From contig DATINJ010000145.1 in the NCBI GenBank assembly GCA_035474375.1, forward strand, positions 4,387 to 68,386: 64,000 nt of DNA, written 5' to 3'. Below the pieces are notes generated by a model. The model did not search any database, was not told the origin of the DNA, and was given only the letters and a program-made list of their open reading frames with translations. The DNA comes from JANNPJ01 sp035474375 (GTDB lineage Bacteria > Actinomycetota > Actinomycetes > Actinomycetales > Kineosporiaceae). The translations under genes and the position numbers were made by a program. Positions 53,784 through 62,321 of the stretch are shown piece by piece. The stretch's first letter is position 1; every line of letters begins with the position of its first letter.

Positions 53784-55106
53784 ATGTGTGCCGCCTGCGG
53801 ACCGGGCCAGACCCACATCGACGAGGCGACCACGGCTCCAGCCGGGAGCCCGAAGCCGCCCTCCCCCGCCCGGTTCGCCGCACTGCGCAACCGGGACTGC
53901 CGGAATTACCTCGGCGGCGGCCTGCTCTCGATGATGGCCGACAACGTCGAGCACGTCATTACGTACTGGGTGCTGTGGAAGACGTTCCACTCCGAGGCTC
54001 TAATCGGGTTCCAGGTGCTGAGCCACTGGGTGCCGTTCCTGCTGTTCTCGGTCTACTTCGGCGGCCTGGCCGACCGGTTCGACTGCCGTCGGGTGATCCA
54101 GGGTGCCCAGGTGATGTTCATGTCGGTGTCGATCGGCTGGGGTGTGCTGTTTGTGACCGACACGCTGGCACTGTGGAACGCCTGCTTGCTGCTGGTCATC
54201 CACGGTCTGGCCGGTGCCCTGTGGGGGCCGGCCGAGCAGTTGATGCTGCATGACTTCGTCGGCAACAAGGAACTCCCCAGCGCCGTGCGGATGAACGCCA
54301 CCGCAAAGAGCCTCGGCGTCCTGCTCGGCCCGGTCATCGGCTCGGTCCTGCTGCTGGGCCTTGGGCCGACAGCGGGGATCTTCACCAACGTTCTGATCTA
54401 CCTGCCGTTGACGGTGTTCCTGGCTCGGACCCGGTTCACCGGCCACACCCGGGACGAGAACGTGACCCGGGTCCGGCTCTCCGCCGTGCAAGCCGTGAAG
54501 GCGCTGCGAGAGGTAGCCAGCGATCCGACGCTGATCAGCATGATCACCCTGGCCGGGCTCGGCTCGTTCTTCGTCGGCGTGGCCTTGCAGTCGGTGATGC
54601 CGATCTTCGCCGCCGACTTCGGCACCGGAACCGGTGGAACGGCCTACGGCGTCCTGCTCTTCGCCAACGGTGTCGGCGGTGTGATCGGCGGGCTGCTGCT
54701 GGAAGTGACCGGACGGATCACCCCCACCCTGCGCGCCGCCGTCATCGCCACCTTCATCCTCGGCATCTCCACCCTCGGCTTCGCCGTGACCAACAGCTAC
54801 CTACTCGCCGTGCTGCTCCTGGTGATCGGCGGCATCGCCAACTTGGCCGCAATGTCCATCGGACAGACCGTCGTGCAGATGATGGCGCCGCCGGACAAAC
54901 GCGGTCGGATCATCGGGTTGTACGGCATGTCTGCCAACGGTCTGCGCTTCGGCAGCGGCATCACCGTCGGCTTCCTCGGCGGTCTGATCGGCGTCCACTG
55001 GTCCCTGGGACTCAGCTCGGCCGTGCTCTGCGTCGGTGCCATTGTTGTCGCCTTGTACGCTCGGGCAGCCCAACGACATCGAGCCGCTGCGACAGTTGCT
55101 TCGTAG
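53784..55106 (+). CDS. MFS transporter (EntS-like)
   Basis: A 440-aa 12-helix transporter. ALRNRDCRNYLGGGLLSMMA is at the start of the membrane domain, GLADRFDCRRVIQGAQVMFM is the helix 2-3 loop, and MAPPDKRGRIIGLYGMSANG a conserved late loop. It resembles the enterobactin exporter/multidrug group. The N-terminus (MCAACGPGQTH) has a CxxC pair of unknown meaning. ATG at 53784 is chosen because GGAGG lies eight bases before it; ATG at 53763 would precede that site. Confidence 0.87.
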   Translation: MCAACGPGQTHIDEATTAPAGSPKPPSPARFAALRNRDCRNYLGGGLLSMMADNVEHVITYWVLWKTFHSEALIGFQVLSHWVPFLLFSVYFGGLADRFDCRRVIQGAQVMFMSVSIGWGVLFVTDTLALWNACLLLVIHGLAGALWGPAEQLMLHDFVGNKELPSAVRMNATAKSLGVLLGPVIGSVLLLGLGPTAGIFTNVLIYLPLTVFLARTRFTGHTRDENVTRVRLSAVQAVKALREVASDPTLISMITLAGLGSFFVGVALQSVMPIFAADFGTGTGGTAYGVLLFANGVGGVIGGLLLEVTGRITPTLRAAVIATFILGISTLGFAVTNSYLLAVLLLVIGGIANLAAMSIGQTVVQMMAPPDKRGRIIGLYGMSANGLRFGSGITVGFLGGLIGVHWSLGLSSAVLCVGAIVVALYARAAQRHRAAATVAS

Positions 55107-55155
55107 CCCACGACGTCCGGGAATACCCGATGGCTGGGCAGCGGTTGGCGACGGG

Positions 55156-55644
55156 ATGAGCATCCACGCCGTCCCGGTCAAGACCCTCGCGGGCGACCCC
55201 ATCAGCCTCGACCAGTTCGCCGGGCAGGCACTGCTGGTGGTGAATGTGGCCTCGAAGTGCGGCCTCACCCCGCAGTACGCCGGGCTGGAGAGGCTGCAGA
55301 AGACCTACGGCGACCGCGGATTTACCGTGGTCGGGGTGCCTTCCAACCAATTCGCCGGGCAAGAGCCGGGCAGCGCAGAAGAGATCGAGACCTTCTGCTC
55401 CACGACCTACGGGGTCAGCTTCCCGCTGCTGGAGAAGACCGACGTCAACGGCCCGAACCGGCACCCGCTGTACGACCAGCTCACCGCCCAGCCCGATGCC
55501 GCCGGAGACGCCGGCGACGTGCAGTGGAACTTCGAGAAGTTCCTGGTGTCGCCGAAGGGGGAGGTGGTCGGGCGATTCCGGCCACGCACCGAGCCGGAGG
55601 CAGCGGAAATAATCGCGGCGATCGAGGCGCAGCTGCCGACCTAG
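55156..55644 (+). CDS. Glutathione peroxidase-like thiol peroxidase
   Basis: A 162-aa peroxidase. NVASKCGLTPQYAGLERLQK carries the peroxidatic Cys with the family spacing, PSNQFAGQEPGSAEEIETFC the Gln and a possible resolving Cys, and VQWNFEKFLVSPKGEVVGRF the Trp/Asn of the catalytic tetrad. It has Cys in place of selenocysteine and is probably thioredoxin-dependent. It reduces hydroperoxides. The ATG at 55156 is preferred over 55036, which lies within the MFS gene. Confidence 0.93.
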   Translation: MSIHAVPVKTLAGDPISLDQFAGQALLVVNVASKCGLTPQYAGLERLQKTYGDRGFTVVGVPSNQFAGQEPGSAEEIETFCSTTYGVSFPLLEKTDVNGPNRHPLYDQLTAQPDAAGDAGDVQWNFEKFLVSPKGEVVGRFRPRTEPEAAEIIAAIEAQLPT

Positions 55645-55646
55645 AG

Positions 55647-55847
55647 CTACCGCTTGTGGGCGGTCGACACGGCCGCAGCGGCGTCGGCCGCCGACTCGGC
55701 CGCTACCTCGGCGAAGCGCTCATGCAACCGAGACCTGACCTCTTCCGGGGTGTAGGCACGGCGACGGCGCTCACCCCGAGCGACGATCACTCCGGTAGCG
55801 GCCACTCCGGCGATGCCGGCCAGACCCAGAACTTTCCACCACGTCAT
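55647..55847 (-). CDS. Small single-pass membrane protein, function unknown
   Basis: A 66-aa protein: one N-terminal helix (WKVLGLAGIAGVAATGVIVA), then a basic RGERRRR stretch and a helical Glu/Ala-rich tail. No known family. It is convergent with the peroxidase (two bases between stops) and divergent from the amidase gene (11 bp), so its promoter must overlap the latter. Confidence 0.65.
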   Translation of the reverse strand: MTWWKVLGLAGIAGVAATGVIVARGERRRRAYTPEEVRSRLHERFAEVAAESAADAAAAVSTAHKR

Positions 55848-55858
55848 CGCCCTAGGCT

Positions 55859-56509
55859 ATGCGGGTGGTGACCCAGCTGTCTCTGACCCAAGCAGTCGAC
55901 CTGACCCGTACCGGCGATGTTTGGCTGTTCCGCGGCAATAGCGGCGCCGACCGCGCGATCCAGACCTTGACGAACAGCCCGGTGAACCACGTCGGGATGG
56001 CCGTCGTCCTGGAGGACCTGCCGCCGCTGATGTGGCACGCCGAACTCGGTCGCTCGCTGCCCGATGTCTGGGCCGGCGAGCACCGCCGGGGTGCCCAGTT
56101 GCACGATCTGCACGACGCCGTCGAGGTGTGGTCCACCAAGTACGGGCAGCGGGCCTGGTTCCGACAGCTCCAGCCGGAAGTGACGCGGTCGGGCGAGGAC
56201 GCTGTCCTGCGCACCATCGCTCGGATGGACGGCACCCCGTTTCCCAGCTCCGCCGGTCTGATCGCCCGCTGGGTCACTCATCGCGGCCGCCGCGGTCGCG
56301 CCGACCGGGAGCGGAACGCGAGCCTGGAGACGGCATTCTGTGCGGAGATCGTCGCGATGACCTACCAGGCGATGGGTCTGCTGCCGAGCGAGCGGTCGCC
56401 GAGTTGGTACGACCCCGGCCGGTTCTGGAGTGGCGACGACTTGGACCTTATTGGTGGTCAGCTTGGGGCAGAAATAGCCATCCGTCCGAACAGTGCCATT
56501 TTTGGTTGA
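55859..56509 (+). CDS. Papain-like (NlpC/P60, YiiX-type) amidase fold protein
   Basis: A 216-aa protein without signal peptide. GDVWLFRGNSGADRAIQTLT, NSPVNHVGMAVVLEDLP with a His, LMWHAELGRS, and TAFCAEIVAMTYQAMGLL with the Cys show the permuted NlpC/P60 layout (His before Cys) of YiiX/LRAT-like enzymes. Probably an amidase or acyltransferase; substrate unknown. It ends near an AT-rich stretch (56510-56600). Confidence 0.7.
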   Translation: MRVVTQLSLTQAVDLTRTGDVWLFRGNSGADRAIQTLTNSPVNHVGMAVVLEDLPPLMWHAELGRSLPDVWAGEHRRGAQLHDLHDAVEVWSTKYGQRAWFRQLQPEVTRSGEDAVLRTIARMDGTPFPSSAGLIARWVTHRGRRGRADRERNASLETAFCAEIVAMTYQAMGLLPSERSPSWYDPGRFWSGDDLDLIGGQLGAEIAIRPNSAIFG

Positions 56510-56625
56510 TCTTTAATAATTGCCACAGCCTTGATTGAGTGCTTAATTTCGCATTACGTTCAAGTAAGAGCTAACTTCCGTTCGGGGTACATCTGTGCCT
56601 TGCGTCTACTCCGACGGGTGCGGAA

Positions 56626-57546
56626 TTGGCTCAGCTCTCGGCAAGGCATCAGGTCGGCGCGGATCTGATTGGTGACTCACATCGGGCAATTGAGACCGAT
56701 GCCGCCATGGATCAAATCAGCGCTACCTGGACGTGGGTGGGTTTCTGCTTTCCACTCGCCGGATTGCTGGGGCTCGGCGGGGTCTTCGTCGTCCACCGGC
56801 CGTGGTTCTACACGCTGCAGCAGGAGGACTACCCGGTCGAGTGGTTGCAGTTCGGGTTGTGCCTGTTCAGCGGTGCTGTCTTCGCATTGGCAGCGATGGG
56901 TTTCCAAGCGCGCCGCTACCGCGGACTGGCCATTCTGCTGCTGTTGGCGGCGCTCGGCAGCCTGGTCCTGTCCGGCGAGGAGATCTCTTGGGGCCAGCGA
57001 GTCTTTGGTCTGGTGACTCCTGAGGGAATCGCCGACGTCAACCAGCAAGCCGAGATGAACATTCACAACATCAGCATCGGCATCCCCTCAGAAAGCCTGT
57101 TCAAGTTGTTCTCCTTCGCCATGGGATTAGCCGGGGCCAGCTTTTCACTACTGGCTCGGCGGGTCGGCGGAGTGCTGAATCGGACGGTCTGGTGGCTGAT
57201 CGCGCCGCCCCTGCTGGCGATCCCGGGTTTCCTCGGAATGCCGCTGTATCGCCTCTTCGTCTTCGTCCCACCATTCGCTGTATCGCCGGTCGTCCGGGCG
57301 CAGGAATGGATTGAAGTCGGCCTTTACAGCAGCCTCGCGATCACTGCGGCCTGCTGTTACACCCGAGCCACGGTGGATCGCTACCAATTGGACCTGACAA
57401 ACGACAGGGCTCCGGTTCGCCTTCTACATCCACAAGCCCGGCTCCACCCGGCACCCCTGATCGCGGTCGGCGTCGGCATCCTGGTGCTGACCCTCATCTT
57501 CGCGATCATGACGCGGCAGACCGACGTCCTCCCAGGCAACATCTGA
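56626..57546 (+). CDS. Polytopic membrane protein with GEEISWGQR motif
   Basis: A 306-aa protein with about 7-8 membrane helices. The loop LVLSGEEISWGQRVFGLVTP followed by NQQAEMNIHNISIGIPSESL is a striking conserved-looking segment that could be catalytic or binding. A TTG at 56626 is possible; ATG at 56707 is another candidate. I do not recognise a characterised family. A terminator hairpin follows. Confidence 0.65.
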   Translation: MAQLSARHQVGADLIGDSHRAIETDAAMDQISATWTWVGFCFPLAGLLGLGGVFVVHRPWFYTLQQEDYPVEWLQFGLCLFSGAVFALAAMGFQARRYRGLAILLLLAALGSLVLSGEEISWGQRVFGLVTPEGIADVNQQAEMNIHNISIGIPSESLFKLFSFAMGLAGASFSLLARRVGGVLNRTVWWLIAPPLLAIPGFLGMPLYRLFVFVPPFAVSPVVRAQEWIEVGLYSSLAITAACCYTRATVDRYQLDLTNDRAPVRLLHPQARLHPAPLIAVGVGILVLTLIFAIMTRQTDVLPGNI

Positions 57547-57557
57547 CGACGCTGCCT

Positions 57558-57592
57558 GGACCCTGAGGGCGGTTGACCAACGGTCAGGGTCC
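57558..57592 (+). terminator. Hairpin after membrane protein gene
   Basis: GGACCCTGA (57558-57566) pairs exactly with TCAGGGTCC (57584-57592), 12 bp after the stop. The stem can extend by further pairs (one wobble). No T-run follows. Possible transcription end. Confidence 0.5.
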
Positions 57593-57692
57593 GGTCCGGG
57601 GTGCTCCCGGATGACGGGGCGGGCGATTGCGACGACTCTGGAGTGAGTCGGATCCGTACCGTCGCGATCCGCCCGACAACAGGAGCACCACG

Positions 57693-57947
57693 ATGAACGA
57701 CATCCAGAAGAAGTTTCACGACCGCGGCCTGATCCGGGCGCGAGACGGCGCGGTGATCGCCGGCGTGTGCGCCGGGATCGGCCACCGTTTCGGTCTCAGC
57801 CCGTGGTCCACCCGGGCGCTTTTCGTGCTCAGCATGCTGGTGATCCCGGGCAGCCAGATCTTGGTCTACCCGATCCTCTGGATCCTGATGCCCAAGGAGT
57901 CGACGTACGTGCAGCCCGCGACGTACGGCACACCCCCGATGGCTTGA
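57693..57947 (+). CDS. PspC domain protein
   Basis: An 84-aa protein. LIRARDGAVIAGVCAGIGHR and FGLSPWSTRALFVLSMLVIP contain the PspC hallmark (GV-x-GIG and two membrane helices), as in envelope-stress-related or membrane-bound regulators. ATG at 57693 is preceded by AGGAG. Function in this context unknown. Confidence 0.88.
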   Translation: MNDIQKKFHDRGLIRARDGAVIAGVCAGIGHRFGLSPWSTRALFVLSMLVIPGSQILVYPILWILMPKESTYVQPATYGTPPMA

Positions 57948-57956
57948 TGCCCAGGA

Positions 57957-58964
57957 TCAGGCCCGCGGGGCAGCGACACTGCCCCGCGGCATCGGCTCCG
58001 GCACGATCACCGCTCGGGGACGGCGTTCACCGGTTTCGATCGCGGCGACGGTACGACCGACGACCGCCTCCACCAATTCCTCGATCGGCCAGCGGTAGCT
58101 CGACAGCGGCGGGGTGAGCAGCCGCGAGACCGGGAGATTGTCGTAGCCGACGACCGAGACATCCTCTGGCACAGTAAGTTCCAGATCACGAGCGGCAGCA
58201 TAGACACCGAACGCGATGGAGTCGGCCAAGCACAGGAAGGCCGTCGGCCGCTGGGTGCCGGTCAACTCCTTGCGAACCACTGCCGCCGCACCCTCCAAGT
58301 CGTGCGGGCAGGTGCGCACCTTGGCCACCAGGCCCAGGTCCGGCGCCACCTGGTGGACGACTTGCACGGCCGGCCGGTCTGGTGTGGCGTGGTCGGTCGG
58401 AGTGAGCACGGTGACCCGGGTATGACCGGCGGCAGCCAGCAGTCGTAACCCGTGGGTCACCCCGGTGACGTTGTCGAAAACCACCTCGCCGGCCGGGTCC
58501 GCTTCGGGCAGACCGTCCCCCACCGCGATCAGCACCGTGCGCCGGCTCAGTTCTCCCCAGTGCGACGCGAACGGATCGACCGGTAGCACGATCAGGGCAT
58601 CCACCCGCTGGTCGACCAGGCGCTTGGCAAGCATCGCCTCGCGCTCCGGGTCGTTACCGGCATCCAGGGTGAAGGCGTTGCGACCGACCGCGATCAGCCC
58701 GCGCCCCAGCGCCGCCGCCACTTCCTGGTGCCAACCGTCCGCCAGGGACCCGCAGAGCACCCCAATCGTGTCGGTCCGGCCGGAGGCGAGTGCCCGAGCA
58801 ATCGGGTCTGCCTCATAGCCGAGCCGTTCGGCTGCCTCCCGGACCCTGGCTTGCGTCTGCGGCGTCACTTGCAGGCCACGGAGGGCATAGCTGACCGCGG
58901 CGGGCGACAAGCCGGTGTCCTCGGCGATGTCCCGCAGCGTCGGCCGATGACGCCCTGCGTTCAT
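57957..58964 (-). CDS. LacI family transcriptional regulator
   Basis: A 335-aa repressor. The N-terminal HTH reads PTLRDIAEDTGLSPAAVSYA with the hinge at GLQVTPQTQARVREAAERLG, followed by a periplasmic-binding-protein-like sensor (TIGVLCGSLADGWHQEVAAA, VVGYDNLPVSRLLTPPLSSY). The ATG at 58964 fits the family start; an upstream in-frame ATG at 59051 would run over the operators. It is divergent from the amidohydrolase gene across two perfect operators, so it very probably controls that operon and itself. Effector unknown. Confidence 0.92.
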   Translation of the reverse strand: MNAGRHRPTLRDIAEDTGLSPAAVSYALRGLQVTPQTQARVREAAERLGYEADPIARALASGRTDTIGVLCGSLADGWHQEVAAALGRGLIAVGRNAFTLDAGNDPEREAMLAKRLVDQRVDALIVLPVDPFASHWGELSRRTVLIAVGDGLPEADPAGEVVFDNVTGVTHGLRLLAAAGHTRVTVLTPTDHATPDRPAVQVVHQVAPDLGLVAKVRTCPHDLEGAAAVVRKELTGTQRPTAFLCLADSIAFGVYAAARDLELTVPEDVSVVGYDNLPVSRLLTPPLSSYRWPIEELVEAVVGRTVAAIETGERRPRAVIVPEPMPRGSVAAPRA

Positions 58965-58998
58965 GCCATCAAGGTATCCCGGTCCGTTGACCAACCTC

Positions 58999-59011
58999 TT
59001 GACACAGTCAA
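58999..59011. promoter_or_regulatory. Palindrome overlapping -35-like TTGACA
   Basis: TTGAC-ACA-GTCAA is a perfect inverted repeat, and its first six bases are the -35 consensus TTGACA. It lies directly upstream of the two LacI-type operators, consistent with a repressed promoter reading toward the amidohydrolase. The matching -10 cannot be named reliably. Confidence 0.5.
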
Positions 59012-59012
59012 A

Positions 59013-59026
59013 GTGAAGCGCTTCAC
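59013..59026. promoter_or_regulatory. LacI-type operator 1
   Basis: Perfect 14-bp palindrome GTGAAGCGCTTCAC with the central CG of LacI-family operators, directly after the TTGACA box. Confidence 0.85.
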
Positions 59027-59037
59027 TGAAATCACTG

Positions 59038-59051
59038 GTGAAGCGCTTCAC
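59038..59051. promoter_or_regulatory. LacI-type operator 2
   Basis: Second exact copy of GTGAAGCGCTTCAC, 25 bp from the first centre to centre, so both lie near the same helix face within about half a turn. Ends 61 bp before the amidohydrolase GTG. Confidence 0.85.
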
Positions 59052-59112
59052 CGCAGGTTAAGCGCATGTTACGAGCGCTGAGTGGGATCATGTCGGCAGG
59101 AGGTGATTCTCA

Positions 59113-60018
59113 GTGTCCGAACGCATCGACGTCCACCAGCATCTGTGGCCGAGCACCCTGATCGAAGCTCTCCGGTCCCGCCACACGCCACCCATGATGC
59201 GCGGCTGGACCCTGGAGCTGACCGGCGAGCCGCCGTACCAGGTCAATCCCGCCGATCATGATGTCGCCGTCAGAGCGCAGGCGGACGACCTGGCGCTGGC
59301 TCTGATCTCGCTGTCCAGCCCGCTCGGGTTGGAGGATCTGCCCGAGGCCGAGGCCGGCGCGCTGCTCGACGCGTGGCATGCGGGTGCCGCCACGCTGCCG
59401 GCCGGCTTCGGCGAGTGGGCCGCCGTCAGCCGCCGGAATCCGGATCTGGCCGGCCTCACCGATCTGTTCGCCGCCGGCTTCGTCGGCCTCCAAGTACCTG
59501 CCACCTGGCTGGCCACTCCGCATTTGCTGGAACAGCTGGCACCGGTACTTGCTGTCTGCGAGCAGGCCGATCGACCGGTGCTGGTGCACCCCGGGCCGGT
59601 CGACGCCACGGCCACCCCGAAAGCGGTGAAAGACCTGCCCGGCTGGTGGCCGGCCGTGGTGGACTACCCGGCCCAGCAGCAGGCTGCCTGGTGGTCCTGG
59701 CATGAGGCCGGCCGGTCGTTGCTGGCGGAGCTGCGGATCGGGTTTGTCGCCGGCGCCGGGCTGGCACCGTTGCACCATGAACGGCTGCAGGCTCGCGGGG
59801 GCCGGTTCGGGGCGATCGACCCCGGCGTGTTCGTCGAGACGTCGAGCTACGGCCCGCAGGCCATCGACGGCGTGATCCGGGTCCTCGGCATTGACGCCGT
59901 CATTCGCGGCAGCGACCGCCCGTACGCCACCGCCGTCCAGTTCGGCTTCGGCAAGGCCGCCGAGCATGCCATCGACGTCACTAATCCCCGGCGTTTTCTC
60001 TTCGGAGGCACCCGATGA
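59113..60018 (+). CDS. Amidohydrolase-family metal-dependent hydrolase/decarboxylase
   Basis: A 301-aa TIM-barrel amidohydrolase_2 protein. RIDVHQHLWPS provides the HxH metal ligands (H8, H10), RPVLVHPGP a third His, and RGSDRPYATA near the end the catalytic Asp. Related enzymes hydrolyse lactones or decarboxylate aromatic acids. GTG at 59113 is preceded by AGGAGGTGATT. The cysteine dioxygenase gene overlaps it by four bases. Substrate unknown; the operators upstream place it under LacI control. Confidence 0.85.
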   Translation: MSERIDVHQHLWPSTLIEALRSRHTPPMMRGWTLELTGEPPYQVNPADHDVAVRAQADDLALALISLSSPLGLEDLPEAEAGALLDAWHAGAATLPAGFGEWAAVSRRNPDLAGLTDLFAAGFVGLQVPATWLATPHLLEQLAPVLAVCEQADRPVLVHPGPVDATATPKAVKDLPGWWPAVVDYPAQQQAAWWSWHEAGRSLLAELRIGFVAGAGLAPLHHERLQARGGRFGAIDPGVFVETSSYGPQAIDGVIRVLGIDAVIRGSDRPYATAVQFGFGKAAEHAIDVTNPRRFLFGGTR

Positions 60019-60596
60019 CTGTTGCTCCGCAGGTCAAACCCGATGTGCTCGCCAGCCTCACGACTTTGCCCGACCGCGCGCTGGACCGGGCCGAACTGCT
60101 GGTGCTGGCCACCGCGCTGGCCGCCGAGCCGCAGATCTGGGAACCACACGTCCGCTTCAGTGACGAGAACCGGCACTACGTCAGCCTGCACCGAGACGCG
60201 AACGTGGACGTCTGGGTGTTGTGCTGGACGCCGAGCAACGACACCGGCTGGCACGACCACGACACCTCGGCCGGCGCGGTGGCGGTGACCCGAGGCGAAC
60301 TGATCGAACACAACCTCGCCGTCGGCGCGCCGAGTATCGAGGTCTCCGTTCCGGCCGGGCAGGCGTACAGCTTCGGCCCCGATCACATCCACCGGATGAC
60401 CGGGGCGGGCGAGGGCAGCGTGTCGATCCACGTCTACTCCCCGCCGCTGTGGCGGATGGGGCAGTACGCGATCAGCAGCACCGGAGTGCTGCGCCGGCAT
60501 TCCGTGTCCTACGCCGACGAGTTACGCCCGATCGACGCGCCGTTCCCCGTCGGCGAGAGCCGGCTGCGGGACACCCTGCTGGATGCCCCGAGCTGA
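60015..60596 (+). CDS. Cysteine dioxygenase-type thiol dioxygenase
   Basis: A 193-aa cupin. SNDTGWHDHDTSAGAVAVTR carries the HxH iron ligands with the Asp, and SFGPDHIHRMTGAGEGSVSI the third His, as in cysteine dioxygenase and mercaptosuccinate-type thiol dioxygenases. The SxxY/HVYSPPLWRMGQY segment holds a late Tyr. It oxidises a thiol to the sulfinate. ATGA overlap with the amidohydrolase shows translational coupling. Because the substrate may not be cysteine, I call it thiol dioxygenase-like. Confidence 0.9.
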   Translation: MTVAPQVKPDVLASLTTLPDRALDRAELLVLATALAAEPQIWEPHVRFSDENRHYVSLHRDANVDVWVLCWTPSNDTGWHDHDTSAGAVAVTRGELIEHNLAVGAPSIEVSVPAGQAYSFGPDHIHRMTGAGEGSVSIHVYSPPLWRMGQYAISSTGVLRRHSVSYADELRPIDAPFPVGESRLRDTLLDAPS

Positions 60597-60597
60597 G

Positions 60598-62139
60598 CTA
60601 CTGGGCGACCCGCACCCGCACCCGCGGGATCCGGATCGGCTCGGCGGCGCGGATCGCGTCGCCGGCCAGTTCGGCCAGATCCGGCAGCAGCGCCTCGGCC
60701 TGCACCAAGTCTGCGGTGAGGTCGCGGTCCGCCATCGAGTCACCCAGGCTGGCGCAAGCACGCAGCACGGCACCCCACCCGGCTTCCGGCAGCGGCAGCC
60801 CGCGCATCCGGACCGCCCGGACAGCAGCGAGAAGCTCGCAGGCCAGGGCGGTGGCATAGGCATCGGCGGTTTCCAGCAACTGGACGGCGGCCTGGGAGGC
60901 GAAGCTGGCGTGCTCCTCCATCCCGCGCGAGAGCGTGACCGAGCCCAGGGACGCCGGTGAAGCCGACGAGCGCAGGTCGGCCAGCGCGGAAGCGGCCAGA
61001 TACTCCAGCATCATCACGCCGGAAGCGCCGGGCGTGCCGTCACCGAGAAACGCCGGCAGCCCGGTGGCGGCCGGGTCGACCAGCATCGCCAGTCGACCGA
61101 GCAGCAGTGGTACCGATTGCGCGACGGCGATCGCCGCGCTGTCGCAGGCCAGCGAGACCGCCGGGATGTGGAAGCCGCCGTGGTGGGCAACCATCGCGGG
61201 CATCGTGTCGTCCGGTGACGAGACGATCACCGGGTTCTCCGCCGCCACATTGAGATGCGCGGAGACCACCTGATCGAGCCGGTCCAGGGCATCCAGCAGC
61301 AGGCCGTTCACCTGCGGCAGGCAGCGCATGGCGAACGGGTCCTGGATCCGGCCGGCGACCGGCAGGCCGGTCCCGGCCGGATCGGAGAGCGTCAGGACGG
61401 TCCGACAGACCCGGCGGGCCCCGGCACCCGGAGTGGCTCGCTCCACCACCGGCCCGAATGCCTCGAAGTTGGCCGAAACCGCCAGTCCGGTCAGGGTGGC
61501 GATCGCCAGCCCGGCCTTGGCGAGCATCTGCAGTCGCGCGGTGGCGATCGCCGCGTCGGCCAGCGTCGCGGCGTTGGAACTGAAGAACGGCAACGCGTCA
61601 TGGACGCCGAGCGTGACTGGTGGCAGCGGGCGCGTCAGTGGTACCTCGCCGAGCAAGCCGAGCGCGGTGGTGGCGAGTGCGGTCAAGTCTCCGGTGCCGA
61701 TCCCGGAATGCTCGCGGATCGGCGGCAACGCGTCGGCGTTGATCATTCCGGTCAGCGCATCGATCGCCGTCATCGAGATCCCGCTGCCGCCGGCGGCGAG
61801 CTGGTTCAGCCGGACCACCAGGGTGGCTCGGATCCGAAGGGCGCTTCGCACCGGTCCGGCGCTGGTCGCATGGCTGCGCAGCAGGGCCAGGGTGTGCTGG
61901 GCTCCGGCGGCCAGGTCTGCGGCATTCACCTCGATCGACCGGTTGGCTCCGACCCCGGTGGTCCGGCCGTAGACCTGCCGCTGGGTGACGGCGGCAGCCG
62001 CTGCCCGGAACGACGCCTCGGCTCGACGGCGGGCGGCCACGCTGAGCCGGACCCGGACCGGACCGTCGATGTGGGTAGCCAGCCGCTCGCAGGTCAGCGT
62101 TCGCCCGTCGATGGACAGCACCGGCGCAATGTCAACCAC
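60598..62139 (-). CDS. Aromatic/histidine ammonia-lyase-fold enzyme, atypical active site
   Basis: A 513-aa protein with the HAL/PAL fold: QVYGRTTGVGANRSIEV (Tyr and loop), LALLRSHATSAGPVRSALRI (His), IQDPFAMRCLPQVNGLLLDA (Arg) and GMEEHASFASQAAVQLL (Glu). However, the MIO-forming Ala-Ser-Gly is G148-T149-G150 (HSGIGTGDLTALA), the usual ING is SSN in DALPFFSSNAATLADA, and the Tyr of QDxYS is Phe. It may therefore not be a classical MIO enzyme. GTG at 62139 chosen with AGGTGG upstream; GTG at 62145 also possible. Confidence 0.82.
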   Translation of the reverse strand: MVDIAPVLSIDGRTLTCERLATHIDGPVRVRLSVAARRRAEASFRAAAAAVTQRQVYGRTTGVGANRSIEVNAADLAAGAQHTLALLRSHATSAGPVRSALRIRATLVVRLNQLAAGGSGISMTAIDALTGMINADALPPIREHSGIGTGDLTALATTALGLLGEVPLTRPLPPVTLGVHDALPFFSSNAATLADAAIATARLQMLAKAGLAIATLTGLAVSANFEAFGPVVERATPGAGARRVCRTVLTLSDPAGTGLPVAGRIQDPFAMRCLPQVNGLLLDALDRLDQVVSAHLNVAAENPVIVSSPDDTMPAMVAHHGGFHIPAVSLACDSAAIAVAQSVPLLLGRLAMLVDPAATGLPAFLGDGTPGASGVMMLEYLAASALADLRSSASPASLGSVTLSRGMEEHASFASQAAVQLLETADAYATALACELLAAVRAVRMRGLPLPEAGWGAVLRACASLGDSMADRDLTADLVQAEALLPDLAELAGDAIRAAEPIRIPRVRVRVAQ

Positions 62140-62321
62140 GCTCACCACCTGATCATGTTCGGCGCTCGCTTTGCGAGAACCACGGCAGCTGATTTTATGT
62201 CGGCATGTTGCCACGCAACGGCATGGTGTTTCCATTGGATGAAATTTCTGTCGCGGACGACCGGATTTGCCAACGGAGTTGATAGAAAAGGTCCTCCACC
62301 GAGTGAGAGAGGGCGCCGACG

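Noticed and set aside
59113..59967. Minus-strand ORF opposite the amidohydrolase
   Set aside because: Antisense shadow of a gene with clear metal-binding motifs.
60583..60960. Plus-strand ORFs in the lyase gene
   Set aside because: Arg/Pro-rich shadows with no support.
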